This document shows, in pieces, positions 12,701-26,312 of a stretch of 64,000 nt of DNA (position 1 is the stretch's first letter; the number at the start of each line of letters is the position of its first letter). A program made the position numbers and the translations under genes. The notes under the pieces are model-generated. The model did not search any database. It saw only the letters and a list, made by a program, of their open reading frames with translations, and was not told where the DNA came from. The DNA is from Lagopus muta (Eukaryota > Chordata > Aves > Galliformes > Phasianidae): positions 70,516,032 to 70,580,031 of the forward strand of contig NC_064433.1 in the NCBI RefSeq assembly GCF_023343835.1, read 5' to 3'.

Positions 12701-15242
12701 CCAGTCTTAAAAATAAGATGTTTGGGTTTTTGATGTGTGGTCCTGGACTGGAACAAAAAGAAATGACTGAAGAAGTTTGTTTTGTTTGTTACTTACTGCA
12801 CCAACACACACACTTCTTCTACACAAACTGCACAGAGACCCAAGGATGAGGAATTTCTCCTTGTCGGGGGTGAAAGGGTCCTTCATGACATAACTGTCTT
12901 CCAAAATCCTGTAAGAGAATAATTTCAGACTTTTAAAGGTAAATCTCACAGTATGGGAAGGGTTCAAACAGGGAAATTGGGGAGGCTGAAAGGGTGGCAG
13001 TCTTCCCTCTGGTGTTGCATGATGCAATGTAGCAGCTATGCAGCTCCCTTCTTCAAAACCAGCATTGTGACTGCTTGCTGCCAACAATACTCCACTATCT
13101 AGCTTTCAAGATTAGGGCAATTGATGATAATCTCAACATTGTCTTATTAGGCATTTTTTCAGTGCTTTGCTTTCAAGTATTCCTTACGGTCTGCTTTCAT
13201 GACAGGCACTCTTTCACACAGCCAGTTTTAGTACTTTCTCAAGTTATTACCTCAACTGCACAACTTTAAGTAGGATTTCTCTTCCAAAGCTGCATACACC
13301 AAATATAAAATAAAAAGAGCCTGCTCTTCATTATGTCCACGCTGTAAAGCTATAGTTCTCACCACTTGCAAGCAGGAGCTGATAGCACAAAGCATTACAA
13401 TGATCCAATATATTCTTCCTTTGTGTCAGAGACTGTAGTTTTCAGAGAGTACATTTGTTAATAATTTGCATCAGAGAAACATTTATTAATAATTTGCATT
13501 TATTAATAAATTGGCAACCTGCTTGGGAAAGATAAAGCCTTATTCTTCCTGGGAGCTCTAGGCAAAACAGTGCAGAAGTCAGTTTGTTGTCTGTCTTCAC
13601 AGGGCACCCTGCAAGCCTGGCTTATTTCTGCATATAAATCAATCTTGAATTCTGTAGTAATATGGAGTATAATACACATTTAAAAGATACTGTTAACTCA
13701 TACTATCATCTTTTAATTGCCTGCATATAGACACATGTATGTACATGAGCATCTGCAGGTGCATTCCTTTTTCCCCCTCGCTCATAAAGAGGCATGGCTT
13801 ACGCCTTTCACCCTTTCATTGTTAGCAAGAAGCAGGCATCTTTACATGGCAGATCAACTCCTTAACAAGTCTTCCAGTGTATAAACACTGGATTATCTTT
13901 GCAAAGCTTCCTTTGCAAGATTTTTAAGCTTGATGTAGTCATCATCAGCATAGAGTCCGGGCCATTGTACAAACCTTCATGTTTGGCATATGGTTCCTGT
14001 AGCACTGCATTTAGAACTAGTGAGTAGACAAGAAAATAAATCACTAAAGACAGTACGTAAAGCTATTTTTTATGCACATACAGAAGTGTTATGCTACATC
14101 GTTATTCTTTTGCTGTTTGAATCTCAACAATTCAATTACAGTCTAGATGTTAAAACCAAGCTTGGATAACCTAGCATTAAGATTTACACTCAGCTTTAAT
14201 CCAGACTCTTTACAAAAGTATGTGATCAAAGGAGGTCCATTCCTCTTCTGAGTGGACAAAGGAAAAATCAATAGCACTGTGGGATTTGGAATGATAAAAA
14301 TACAGCTGTCTAAGGAAAACAAATCTAATCTCAGCTGAAGTAGGTGGCAATCAACAGCTGCCTCAACTTTATAAGAAACAGAGTGGTCTTAGAAGTGTGA
14401 AACACAGAGTATACACCTGATTTCCTGTTCATTCCCGAATATGTTTGCCTGATGGATTTGTTAACCAGGATGACCTCAAAAGAACTGCTCACACATTTAA
14501 AGCTAAGTGCTTTGTTTTGTGGTAAATATGATGTCTGCAGACAAAGCACTAACTTCATTGTTTCTGGTCAAACTATCCCTGCTTGGCAGACAGAAAAGGC
14601 TTAAGTCTTCTAAAAAGTAAATATGTACTTAATTGCCACACACTTTAATGCCCAAAAACTGTCTAGTGCAAAAAAAGCACTGCTGTTCAAAACTCCACAT
14701 GTCAAACAGTTCTTAAAAAGTGTATTTACCATACATACGAGATTCATGCTGTGTTTATGTGCTGCCCAGCTGACAGAGCTGTGAGGTATAGGCTATTCCC
14801 AGAAAGGTTGTGCTGATAGTCAATACTATTCTAGTAAGAAAATTATGGTAAATTGTAGGGTGGCCACTAAGTTAGGAAATATGCAAAATACAAGTCTGTC
14901 CACAGTACTGAAGCAGGATAGGAAAGCTGATTTTTATTTTCGCTATCAACATTGACACTTGAAAAAATTTCTTTCCTGTGTAAAAAGAAAATCACTATGT
15001 ACCAAACCTAAGATTCATGGTCAATATGGCACATAACTGGGTTAAATCAGCAAACATTATTCTGCAGCACAAGGTTTCCAATGCCGAGAGCATAAATGAA
15101 GTCTGTAAAACATGAAAAACTATACTTACACAATAGAGTGTGTGTTGGGTGGCTTCTGCCCATAGTATGTGTATGGAGCTGTTAGGCCACATAGCTGACA
15201 CTTGAACTCTCCTGTAGGCGCAGGTTCTTTGGGAGAATCCAT
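6626..15242 (-). CDS. CDPF1: Cysteine-rich DPF motif domain-containing protein 1
   Basis: Three minus-strand exons (15242-15130, 12908-12797, 6769-6626) join in frame to a 122-residue protein; the human protein is about 118. Each junction has a clean GT donor and AG acceptor (GTAAGT after exons 1 and 2). Cysteine pairs CQLC (residues 19-22), CSLC (in exon 2) and CLPC (in exon 3) look like a small zinc-binding fold, and exon 2 carries the KDPF motif that names the family. The C-terminus is lysine-rich. The start at 15242-15240 sits 5 bases after a splice acceptor, so the 5' UTR must continue in an upstream non-coding exon, probably in the CpG island at 24.1-24.9 kb. The molecular function of the family is not established. 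Its position between the presumed PPARA side and PKDREJ matches mammals. Confidence 0.93.
7085..7265. repeat. Local direct repeat, copy 1 (CDPF1 intron 2)
   Basis: This block resembles 8024-8200 in the same orientation at roughly 75% by eye, with shared words such as GATCACTAAATT, TGATGGATTATTC and ACATCTTTCTGGG in the same order. The spacing is about 0.93 kb. It could be an old local duplication or two copies of an interspersed element I do not recognise. Confidence 0.6.
8024..8200. repeat. Local direct repeat, copy 2 (CDPF1 intron 2)
   Basis: Partner of 7085-7265. Small indels separate the copies. No open frame is shared between them, so this is not an exon duplication. Confidence 0.6.
8853..9030 (-). 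mobile_element. CR1 LINE 3' fragment
   Basis: The plus strand begins ACAGAATCACAGAATGG followed by GGTTGGAAGGGACC, the reverse complement of a CR1 3' terminus with its 8-bp tail repeat. The 3' UTR/end-of-ORF2 consensus follows to about 9030. The element is on the minus strand, strongly 5'-truncated, inside CDPF1 intron 2. Confidence 0.85.
9050..12796. other. Rest of CDPF1 intron 2; nothing recognised
   Basis: Unique-looking AT-rich intron sequence between the CR1 fragment and coding exon 2. The open frames on both strands are short and unlike known proteins. Confidence 0.5.
12797..12908 (-). CDS. CDPF1: CDPF1 coding exon 2
   Basis: 112 nt. Encodes the DSYVMKDPF motif and the CSLC cysteine pair. 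Acceptor CAG ends at 12909; donor GTAAGT starts at 12796. Confidence 0.93.
12909..15129 (-). other. CDPF1 intron 1; no further gene
   Basis: Intron between the first two coding exons. It holds a short AT-rich repeat (about 13455-13510, repeated TTATTAATAA words) and nothing else I can name. Confidence 0.6.
15130..15242 (-). CDS. CDPF1: CDPF1 coding exon 1
   Basis: 113 nt encoding the N-terminus, with the first cysteine pair and a YGQKPPNT segment typical of the family. Acceptor TAG ends at 15248, ATG at 15242-15240, donor GTAAGT from 15129. Confidence 0.92.
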
Positions 15243-15247
15243 TTAAG

Positions 15248-18200
15248 CTATTAACAAAAAAAGCAAAAATATTTTAGCTCCAAAATGCAGTTATGGGAGC
15301 ATGCCTGCAAGAAGATTAAAACATGAAACATCTAGCACTGCAAACTAAATTCCAATGGAAAATTGGCTACTGCAAATCTTAACTAGTAAACATTTTCTCC
15401 CAAAACAAGTTATTTTCCCATGTCCCAGTTAAGTTTCCAAATTTCTTAGATAGGAGTCTAAAAAGAAAAATTTGCCAATTAATTTAGAACCTGATCCATG
15501 AAAGAGTTTAGGTAGCAAGGTACTGAGTCCTATGCTCCTTTAGTGCCTCTCAGGCCATGACATAGGCTGTGCAGAATCCCAGTTCTGCAGTGCTCATCTC
15601 ATCCCATCAACTACAAATGGAGTCTTTGAAAAGGCTTAGGACCTCCACTGATGAGGCAGGTATAAGAAAGGTGCGTGCTGCAAAGATTTACTGTGCCTTT
15701 TTTCCTTGCATCTGGTTCACCTCCTCATAGTTTTGGGAGCTTAATACTGATTCCCTGTTCTTATCTGGCTCCTTATGGAAACAAGGCTAATGTAATCATG
15801 CCTTGTGTAGAGAGAGTGTTGGCCCATTCAAACCACAGGACAGAGGAGCGGGTCCCATCAAAAATGTTTATGTTCTACACCTTTTAAGAAAACTGGCAGA
15901 AAAGGGAAAGGAGACTGTTTTATCTTTACTCAGAATACCTGTGTATTTCTAATAATGAGAGAACCTGCATACAGGAAAGCTATTGTCCATCTTTCTGAAA
16001 GGCTTCAGTCACCCGTTACAAAGACATAGCTATCAACTCCAAGACAGAAAATAAAATGTGGTGTGCTCCGTCAGCTCCAGTTCTTACAATACTATTTGTT
16101 TAAACTTTTGGCCATGGATTTCCATTTGGGAGCTCATTCTACACTGGTATCACTTTACTTGAGAGTCACAAGCTGCAGTTTTCAAAAAGCACAGTGCAGC
16201 AAGCATTCTTTCAGGACTGATTTTTATGTGTAGGCATGATCAGATCAAACACAGCTAACAACATGCGTGCCCAAAACTTGCCCCAGTCTATGAATATAAT
16301 GTAATCACTTGTTTACAGTTCAGGAATCCTTGCTCACCTGCACCATTTTCCTGAATGGACACTTTTACTCTGCAGCTGGCAAGACAACTTGAACTTTTAA
16401 TTAAAGTCTTCCCACTTTGCACGGCATGCAGTTTTCATCTGTAAACCTGTCAGCTTTTTTAAGTGAACCAGAGCTGGCATCAAGTAGTTCAGAAGGTGGA
16501 CACGAGGAACTCAGATTTGGAAAGTATGTCAGCTGTCATCCAGCTCCCTTCTGCCAAAGGACAGCAGGTCATCCCCTACTCTCTTAGCTTGCCATCTGCA
16601 CCCTTCCCCTGCAGAGCTGATTCAGTTCACTGAGGCCATGTCTCTGTTTCAGCTGAGGATAGGGGTATGCTTTGGAAACTAATTGTGTAACTGTCCCCGC
16701 TTACCACACTTGGTTGGCATCATGGAGCAGTCTGAAAGCCCACAAGCCAGAGTTTCCGATAAAACTCAACTGAAAGATGTTCCAGAAGCATATTAAGTAT
16801 CTTAATACACTCCAATCCGAATGTCCAACTAAAAGGCATTCAGTCTACAGGATAGGACTACAGAGAGTCGGAAATACCTTGATGCATGCAGAGTGGGGAT
16901 CCAGTAGCTGGCATCATGGGTTCATGGCTTTGCTCTTCTTGCATCATACTATTTACTACTAGCTACCTATGTAGTCAAAAGAACTACTTTTTTTTTTTTT
17001 CCCCTTATTGCTTTTGTGAGCTAAACTGGCTTGCAGAGGAATCCAACAAGTGCTAACAGCAGTAGATGGTAAGAAGCAAAACCACAGAGCTAGAAAGGGA
17101 GGACTGAGATGAGGGACGTGGATTTTCCCTTTTCAGTGACAGTAAGCTGCTATTTCTGCTCACCCTGTGTGGTGAAACTGAATCCTTAGAGACACATGGT
17201 GCTAAGGGGAATTGCGGGCAAGGTGAAGCAGGGCTGTGACTACTTGACAGCTAATATTCCAGAAGAACAAGGAGCCCCAAGATCCTCAAATGGTTACAAG
17301 GCCTCACTGATAGACATTCAGTCCATAAATTCGTGCTCTGTTACACTGTGAAATTTAACTTTGGGAATAATCACCCTTACCATTTAATTCCTGCAACCAC
17401 CACCAATTCCTGGCATTTCAGGGGTACGAGTTCTTCAAACGTAACACAAATGGGTCTGGGTACTGATTTAATAAATAAATGCAACTCTTAAATACCTTAG
17501 GCAACTACATTTTCTGGAAAGTGATGTAAACCTTGGATATTATGCATTTTACCTTGCCCACAGGGATGTGGAGGAAATTTAATTAACTGAAGTGCTTTCA
17601 GATTTTCCAGTTAGATATAAAGCACATATGTGCTATATATTTCTCCCTGAATATTAAAATCTGGATTCTTCAAACTATACACAAACTCAAGTAAGAAGTC
17701 TTTTTGAATCTCGCATTTTAGGTTTAACATATAAGACCTCCCAAACACACTGGAATTTAGCAGCAGTTGGTAGCAATACCAAGACACTCATCTGTCTGAA
17801 TGAAATTCAGTCTAGGAAACTGCATGCAATTTTCAGTCTTTTTTTTTTTTTTTAAACCAGGGGAAATAATTAACCCCATAGGGTATGGAAAGTCACTTGA
17901 ATTAAAATAGACAACATAATCACAGTGATCCTTTCATTAAAACAAAGCAAAACACCAATTTAAATACAAAAACAAACAAACAAACAAAAAAACCAACATA
18001 AAACAAAGATATTTATGGCAGTGGGGATCACACACTTTGGAATGAATGTGTCCTTATTCCAAGTCAGACCAACAGCCCAGGCTTCAGAGATGAAGTGTGT
18101 TGGATACAGGGACACCAGCTCCCTTATAAACCTCTGGAATGTAGAACAGAATCTGTTCACCAACTACCACTGGGAAGGAATGATATCTATGTACAAACAG

Positions 18201-21200
18201 ATTTTTGGCTATGCCAGTTGAAAAACATATGATCCTGCCTGCAAGGCACGGGTGAACTCACAATGCTTTCCATTTTAATCCAGGCTTATACGTCACTAGA
18301 TCAGCTGTACCAAGTTTTACTTCATTGGAAACAGTATTTGTTCCAAGAGCTTGTCTACACAGTAGCATTTGGGAAAGTTAGCTGACAGTGCAAAGTTCAC
18401 ACACATACAGATTTCAGGACCAATGCTCCCATTCATAAGTAAAGTCTGTTACATAAAAAAGCAAGGTTGTCATCCTTCTGCAAAAAAAAATTGTAATGAC
18501 AGTTGTAATAAACTTTTAGTTTATGCATGTGCTTCACACCTTCAGTCTAAACCACCAAACACATGCATCCTACTCTCACACAAAACTTCTAGTACTTCCA
18601 AAAAGCTCATCTGCAACTAAAGAACCTTATTTTCATCTCAGATAACAAAGAACACATAAGCATTTCTGGGATAGATAGACAATCACAGACTCCAAGCTCA
18701 TTGCTTTGGTCTTATACACAATCTTAGCAAGATGTCCAATACGAAAACTACAACAAAGTATCTGCCTCTCCTCCAAGCAGATGTACAAAGTAAGAGTGAG
18801 GACTAGTTCCTCTCCAGCATACCAACTACAGGATGAAGGATCTCTGGAGGAAGTTAAAAGCCAAAGAGATTAATCCTTTTACCACAATGACAGGCAAATC
18901 TGTGACCCTGAGCGACTCAAATCATCAGCAGTACTAACATTGGGCATTTCTCTTTTCTCTGGCACCTTTCTCTTTCTCTTTTAAGCTCCACATCCCAGTA
19001 ACATGCCAAATGTTCTGGGTGGGATGCAATGAAGAAATCTTTAAGAACACCTTGTTTAGAACTAAATTCTGCATTTGTCATCTTGGCTGTAAGCCCCAAG
19101 GCACTTTAACACATACTTACTTTAAGCACATGCATAGTTCTTCTGAAAAGAACAGTTCTGCTACCCACACGTTTGATTACGAAGCAAACACTGAACAAGC
19201 ATGCTCAGCAGAAACCTGCCAAGTCAAGCCCAGAACGCTGCAGGACAGATGTGAGGTTGGCCCACGTGTCATGGTGAAAGGCAAAGCACAGACCTGAATG
19301 TCATGTTGAAGAAATAACTGCATTAAAAGAAAGGAGCAAGTTAGATAGCATTGCTCTGAAAGTGTTTCTCTATGCTGTGACTGATACATGATACGGATGG
19401 AGGAAATGGCTTTCAGTGCAGTTCTCTAGGGACTCCTAAAAACTTCAGGGTTGTTCTGCTTGGAGCATTCTGCTAACAGGTCTGGAAGGCATGCCAGAAA
19501 TAATAAATCACCACTAAACTGTCAGGGTCAGTGGCAAAGCAGTGACACAGATAAGTAATCTGATTTTCTCCGCTTGGAACCTTGTTAGTACAAGTCTTTA
19601 CAATGTATAGGTTAAAGCCCCTCTTAATATTACACAAGACTCGTGTATTTCTAAACTACCAATAAACTAAAGAAACTATACAAGAAACAACCTGCTTACA
19701 AACAGATAGACTTTGATTTGAAAGAGCATCAGATAAAACCAACACTGACACACCTTTAATCCTCTTCAATTACAGCCGTTTCTTTCTCCTGCCAAGATAT
19801 TCCTGCTCTATTCAGTGATCACGATGATGACATATTAAAATATTCACAGCTTGATTCTCTATGGAAAGAAATGCTCTCTATTGGAAGGCTAGGAGCATAG
19901 CCTAGTAAACACCAAGTTATTCTGCAGTATTTGGTGTGGAATAAGTTTAAACACACTTCAACATCAGGAACGTACTCACCACTTTCAGAAAAAGAATCCA
20001 CTGCCTCACTGCTCAGCTAGTAAATAAAATAGCAGAACCTTCCTCCCGCTCACTAATCCCAGATGAGCAGCTCTCTCTCCCTCCAGTTTCTTTGTGCTAC
20101 TGCCCTGAAGGCACACTTAGGTCTCTTGCTGGCCTGCCTCCCTGCTCTTTCTTTGAGCTGATTTACCTTGGATTCACTGCAAAGAATTAGTCTAGAAATG
20201 CAGTTTAGCTAAGTGTGGCCATTCGGAACTTTTATCTTTATTACCTTGCACAAAGATCACTTGACTGAATTAAACTTGACTTGTTGCAGCAACTTCTCAC
20301 TTCAGCTGGGTGCTGGTATTGCTCTCTCTGCTCAGAAGGAACTGAGATCACAGCAGGACACAGGCTTCCCTCAAGGTACAGGTCACATAGCAGGCCCCAA
20401 GTGCTGCTTTTTAATGACAACTAGTGGGAGTCCCCATGGCAGCAGGACAAACAGCCCTGCCAGGGGTTATCCCATGGGGCCAGCCCTGGAGGCGGACGCA
20501 GAAGAGAAAGTGAGCATGTTTTCTGAGCACCTGGAGGGAAATGTTTAAGTAGGGTGTGCCAGACAAAATACTGCAGCAGAGCAACATAGATCTTCTGAAA
20601 AACAAAAACTTTCCTAATGTAAAAAGGTTTTCCAGACACAAGATGAATCTCAAAAGGACACCTGTTAACACGGCATTTAACAACGCCGTGAAACAAACAA
20701 AAAAAACCAACACCCTAGCACAACCACTCCTTACTTGACTATGGCAGCCAGCCAGCTCTGAATTAGACAGCACTTAGTAAAGAATTTCAAATTAGGTGAG
20801 AATTTAACAGCTTCACACAAGAAGGCGCTGATTAACAGGCACATACTTCTGCCCCCCGGTGGAAATGTCGGAGCAGCACAGCTCTGGCCGTAGTGTTTAT
20901 TCGTAGCTGCTGAGATTTCCTGCTTCAGTAACTCAGCTGTTAGGAGAGCCTCGGTTGTAAAAGACCAGCTAAGTGGATCGCGCAAGCGTGAATTAATGCA
21001 TACCACAAAAGCAGGTTGCCCAGGTATGCACGGCAGGCCATTAGGGCCCATGTCTGAGGCCATTTCCACGTCTGCCTGCAGAAGCACAGTGAATGTTGGA
21101 TCTCTGTCATGCCACTGAACAGTGCTGACACATTGGATCTTCCTTTCCACCCACTCCAAAATTAATCTATCGTCTTTCCTGTTTTTTTGGTGTTTGTTTG

Positions 21201-24021
21201 TTTGTTTGTTTCTTCCATCTCCCTCATTACTCTTCCTTCTGCTCTTCAACAGGTTTTTCCAGGTAGAGCACAATGTTTATTACATCGTGATTATCACCCA
21301 CCCTAATTATTCTATAGGAAAAATGGTCCATACATTGAAAGAAGACAAATTTGTTGCTCTTCTCGCAGCAGTTACAGGGACTTGGAGGAGAATAACTGAC
21401 ACGAGACCAACCAAATGAACACACTGAATGGAACATAAGTTCTGGATTACAGCTATTCCTTGCCAAAAAAAAAAAGGCAAAACAGATCTGAGGTTTAATT
21501 TCAGTAAATCTCCCTTCTGGTACAGACAAAAAAAGCATGCTACAGCCATATTTTACCCTGTCCTGAACTGATTTTCTCTTCCCTCTGCTACTGCTCCCTG
21601 TTACAGCTTTGTTAGATTTATAACCATGGTGAAGATAGTAAGGCTCTATTAATATGTAAGCTATTCTGCTTCCCCTTAGTTGTCCCTTAAGAAAAGTTAT
21701 GGAGGACCACATGTACCAGTCAAAGTGTCAGCATGGTTAAATACAACCTAAACTTAGCATGACACTTTTCAACAGCATAACACTAGGAACACCAAGATTT
21801 CGTGGAAATACGGGAGGAGGGGAACAGTGTATCAGATAATAAGACACTGCAACTTGACATAATCCTGAAAGAAATAAATATAGCTTCGGTGATTTATCTC
21901 TCTAGAGTAAGCAAACTTGGTTCTGATAGAAATACCCTCTGCTATGTGGGTTACATGTTACAGTGTCCTTGCTGTGAGAGGCAGTGCTTGATTTTTCCCT
22001 GAGATCAGCAAAATGTTAAGCATTAAGCAACTTGGGGAATAGAATTCTTTCCAATAAACGTGACTGATGCTCTCAGTTTGCTAGAGCTGAGCCCAAGGTA
22101 AGGACTGCATAATCCAGTTAAGCAACACCTTAGAAAACAAAACACAAAACTGATGAGTGTGGTGGTATAAGGTACATATTGTCAGCTTTAAAAATCCCAA
22201 GAATACAGAACAAAGTGCTGTACCTACTATATGCATAACACTCTAATGCATATAGCCCCACAGACCTTCTTGCAGGCAAGACCATTTCCCCTGAAAGATG
22301 TAGCGCTCGGATTTCACTGTCCAGGCTGTTGTGATCAGTGAGCATGAGCCACCAAAGCGAGAGATATCCCCAGCACCTTTGATAAAGGACAGAAGCCCAC
22401 TCTCACTTAGAGAGTTTCCTTTTCCAGTGTGCTTGCTGAGAGTTCCCAAATTCTGGGGGAGAATGGGTTGGTGTGTTGGTATTTTTATGCTTTTCTTTCC
22501 ATTTCATTTACAGCCTACAGTGTAAACCAGTTCCTAAAACATGGACTAGCAGCTACAAGTCTTCCTCACTTACAAATACTGTAAATTCCTGTTTTCTACA
22601 TATGTAGCAACATAATGTGAAATTGCCCAGGCACTAAGATTGTAGATTTTTAGCATGTGTGCAGGTTAATCTCTTTACTCTCTGAAAAACTTTGCTTCAC
22701 AACCATTACCTGAATGATTCTGCATTAAAAAATAAATAGATAGATAAATAAATAAAGAGGAAAAAAAAGAAATACGGCTGAACTTATTTCTTTCAATACC
22801 TGACACTCTTACCAAGTAGCTATCACAGCCCACTTACAAAAACTGCTTCCATAGTTTTCCATAGGACAGAGAAATACTGCTTGTTCTAAAACAGTGGGGG
22901 ACATCTGTTAAAACAAATACCCAACGTAGGGGTTTCTGCCACGTTCCACATTCTGAGCAGGCAGGAGAAGATGACATAGGGCAAAATTATTATGGCATGT
23001 AGTTAGAGACTTCTTGGAGACAGCGTGGCTCATGTGTTAGCTGGTCGGTAAAAGGAAAAAAAGAGAAAAAAAAGGTAAAGAGGGTTCTCTTCAGCAGGCA
23101 CTGAGAACAGGAACGCTACAGAACATTCAATGGCCCCCTCTCTCTATATTCTGGAAAAATAAGTAATAATAAATTAAAAAAAAAATCCCCAGCCATCCCA
23201 ACGTTTGCACTCTTTATGGCATGTTTGGTTCAGTGACTTTTTGGCAGTAAAAGTTCTGTTTCAGCAAAAAAGGGCAGTGCAAAGGTAATGCACAAGCTAG
23301 AAAGTTTAGCAACTCCGCAAGTCCAGGGAGAAAACTCTCATGTCAGGTTGGCTTAATAACTGCATGATCTGCAGACCAGAATTGGCAGGGACTCTTGCCT
23401 TGCTCCTGATTATACAAGTATGCCATGTTTGTAGAGATGTACATCCTTCCTCTACTTGAAGCAACGTACAGAGTAATGCTTCTGTGGTATTTGTCTAGCA
23501 AAGTCCTCCAGGACAGAGTCTTGGAGCACAAAGGACATACATTTTGTCCACATAAAATACACTATTTCAAGTGTAGGGGTACAGTTAATGTAACACCCTC
23601 ACGCATAATTAGTTTGCCAAAAGGGTTTCTATCAGTACAACTTGTATTCCACACCAGTTAAGAGAAAGAAATCAGCATGAGCTGTCTTTGCACTGGTTCG
23701 CTGCCATTGGTCCTTCCAAGTTGGTCTATTGGTAAAATTAGAGCAGGGGGAAAATCCTGGTGGAAAAAACTCCACAACGCACAGACCTGTTTGGGGTAAT
23801 GATTACCAGGACACAAATCTAATTCTTTGATTGACAGGTGCACAGAGATGGGAGGCAGCTCAAGGCATCATTCTGTCCATTGCACCAAAGGCACAACTGC
23901 TCTGATGGCATTCTGCAGCGTAGCCAGAGCCGAGACTCCGACCTGCTCAAGTGCCTTGGAGACGACCAACCTCTCTCCTACAGCAGGGAGGCCATTTCTT
24001 ACATTACTGAGGCATGGGGAT
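15248..24021 (-). other. Long CDPF1 5' intron; no exon recognised
   Basis: About 8.8 kb between the acceptor of the ATG exon and the CpG island. It contains poly-A/T runs, a GTTTG run near 21195, TAAA/TAGA tetranucleotide sequence near 22735, and the block 22960-23307 that reappears near 51 kb. No open frame has recognisable protein similarity. Confidence 0.5.
22960..23307. repeat. Segment duplicated at 50925-51271
   Basis: From about 22985 to 23307 this intron sequence is nearly identical to about 50943-51271 in the same orientation. Similarity drops abruptly after AAGCTAGAAAGTTT and fades more gradually on the left. It marks that the duplications around PKDREJ also captured sequence from CDPF1's long intron. 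Confidence 0.88.
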
Positions 24022-24027
24022 ACTTAC

Positions 24028-24800
24028 TGGGGGTTCTCAGAGCAAATTCGGAAGGAAACTGTGCAACTGTCTCTCAAATCGCTTGCAAACTTCCTGCTTC
24101 CTCCTCGTTTTTAAAGAGGAGCCGGGTGCCCGACTGTCTCCGCAGCTCTGCGGTTCTCTGAGTGCAAAGCCGCGATGCCGAAGCACACCCGGGTTGGTGC
24201 AGCCTTATCCTGGAAACACCCAGGTTGCACAGGACACAAAGGTTTCCTGCAGGCTCCTTACAGCTCCTCTTCCGCGCACCTCCACCAGCATCGCCGCACG
24301 CTGCCCTCTGGCCGCCTTTCACTTCTCCGGGAATCCCGTTCAGGGCCGCGTCCCGCAGCTGTAGCCTCAAGCGAGGAGAAGCGACCCGCGGCCGCCATGT
24401 TATCGCGAACAAGGAGAGCGTCTGCACGCAGATCCCCCGCAGAACAGCAGGGAGCTGGCACCGCACCCCCGTGCCGCACGACAGGCCGCTCTCCGGCTCG
24501 GCCCCTCCGCACCCCTCTCGCCGGCGGCCGGGCACTGCGGCGGCACGCCGCCCCGCTGCGAGCGCCCCTCTCTCCCTCCCGGGCGCGGGGCTCCGTCCTG
24601 CCGCTGCCGCCCGCGCTCCGCCGCGGCGCCCCGAGGCCCGCTCCTCGGGACGGGGTCCCAAGGCCCTCCCCGATCGCGGCCCGGAGATCCCGGCCGCCGG
24701 GGAGAAAAGCGGCAGCGTTTTTCGGACCCCGGGCACGCAGCCGGCCGGCGCCCGCACTGCTTCGTGACTGCTAACAGCTGCAAGCCATGGCTGAGCTGCG
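24028..24800 (-). ncRNA. CDPF1: Candidate non-coding first exon of CDPF1 (5' UTR)
   Basis: The CDPF1 ATG exon begins right after a splice acceptor, so an upstream exon is required. The CpG island lies on the correct side and, reading on the minus strand, a strong donor GTAAGTAT starts at 24027. The 5' end is set only by the island. Which donor is really used cannot be told from sequence alone. Confidence 0.35.
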
Positions 24801-24880
24801 GAACTCGGCTGCCCGCCGCTTCCGCCTCGACTGCGAGGCGTCACATCGCGGGGACGCGCCCCGCGCTCCTTAAAGGGACA
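24080..24880. promoter_or_regulatory. CpG-island promoter, probably of CDPF1
   Basis: A sharply GC- and CpG-rich block (densest about 24400-24850) in otherwise AT-rich DNA. Long open frames occur on both strands only because stop codons are rare in GC-rich sequence. It faces the CDPF1 coding exons and lies between CDPF1 and the 3' end of PKDREJ-A. It was not carried along in the tandem duplication. Confidence 0.7.
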
Positions 24881-25474
24881 GCGCCGTATTAACCGAAGGT
24901 CTGGTGTTGTCACCACTCCCGGTGACAGTAATAAATCTAACAAACAATACATTGTAGCTTATTCTGGGGCATAAGCATTATTTCCTTTTGCAGTGGTCGG
25001 CTCATGCAAGCCACACCCCAAAAAAGGCTCCTTGCCCCCCTTCTGCTTATCTCTACAATCATGACCACAAGTAATGTGGCACAGTAACACCTACCACTCG
25101 CCCCCCCAGAAAATTCCCAGTACTCAGATAGAGTCTTATCACCAAAACAGGCCTCACAAAGGGAGCGTTGAGCCAGGGAGAATAAAGAGAGGGGTTCAGA
25201 AATCCTCTTTCACAGACTGCAACCCACGTGTTGTTTTTTCCTTACTTTGCCATTCCTATTCCCTGCCCATCCTGCTGTATAGGCAGTGAGCAACCAACTA
25301 GCTGGGCGCTTACCTTCCCAGCTGGGTCAGCAGACTGCACCCCAGCAACATGTGCTGCTGAAATGGGTGCAAAATATCCTCCGCACAATTTGTCTCTGCT
25401 GAGAAAATCTCAGTAACAAAAGTTTAAATCCTACAAAATCCATGAAAAAAAACACAAGAAAATAATTTAAAACA

Positions 25475-25480
25475 TTTATT
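25475..25480 (-). terminator. PKDREJ-A poly(A) signal candidate
   Basis: TTTATT on the plus strand gives AATAAA on the minus strand about 115 bp past the ancestral PKDREJ stop. The same signal occurs in copy B at 53050-53055. Confidence 0.55.
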
Positions 25481-26312
25481 TGAAACACAAGTGTTACAGA
25501 CTAGAGGTGGTCTGGAAAATAATATCTTGCTTTGCTCTTATTACAAGACAAACCATTTTTCCCCGTTTGCTTTTCTTTTCTCAAGGCCCGAATGTCACTG
25601 AACTCTCTTCTCAGCTTGCCCGTTGGGCACACCGTGGCAAAGATTGGGGTCACTTCTTTTGGCCGTTCTACAGATTGGAAAACACAGCATCTTTTTCATC
25701 CTTTGCAGGAGGAAAGCAACCGCTCTTGCTTCATCAGGTGGTTCTTCATAGACAAGTTGTTTCCTATCTCCGTAGGCAGACATAATAACAGCTTGGAAGA
25801 GGTTGATCAAAACACAGGTCATCACCAGCAGGAAGGAGGTGAGGAAAAAACCACCCAGCAGCCTGCTGGATGAAAATGCAGTATCTCTGAAAGCAGACAC
25901 GCAGTAAGAGAATACGGTCTGAGCTGAGTGAATCATATTATTGTAATTCCATTCATGCTGGCCAAACACAAGGTAGCCAAAAGCCATAAAGATAGAGAAG
26001 TACACCACCACCACAGAGGCCATTGAGGAGATCCCAGGAAGGGCTGCCAAGATTGATCTTTGAGCCAGACGCACCTCATAAAACAACTGAGAATACTTTA
26101 GTGTCTTCAAAACTGCAAGAAATGCCAAAAAGCCCAAAGTATTCCTTAGATTCTGATCTAGATGAGAAGCTGCGTGAGAAGGAATGAAATCGTTTGGATA
26201 AAGTAAGAAAAAATGAACAATATCAGCTCCCATCTTGAACTTTAAAACCTGGAAAGGAACAATCAGGAAGAATGCCCATTTTAAGATGAAGCTGATTGTC
26301 CTGGAAATAGTT

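Noticed and set aside
24074-24952. 292-codon minus-strand frame and overlapping plus-strand frames of about 200 codons
   Set aside because: They overlap one another in several frames within a CpG island, have arginine/proline/alanine-rich composition typical of GC-rich non-coding DNA, and resemble no protein I know.
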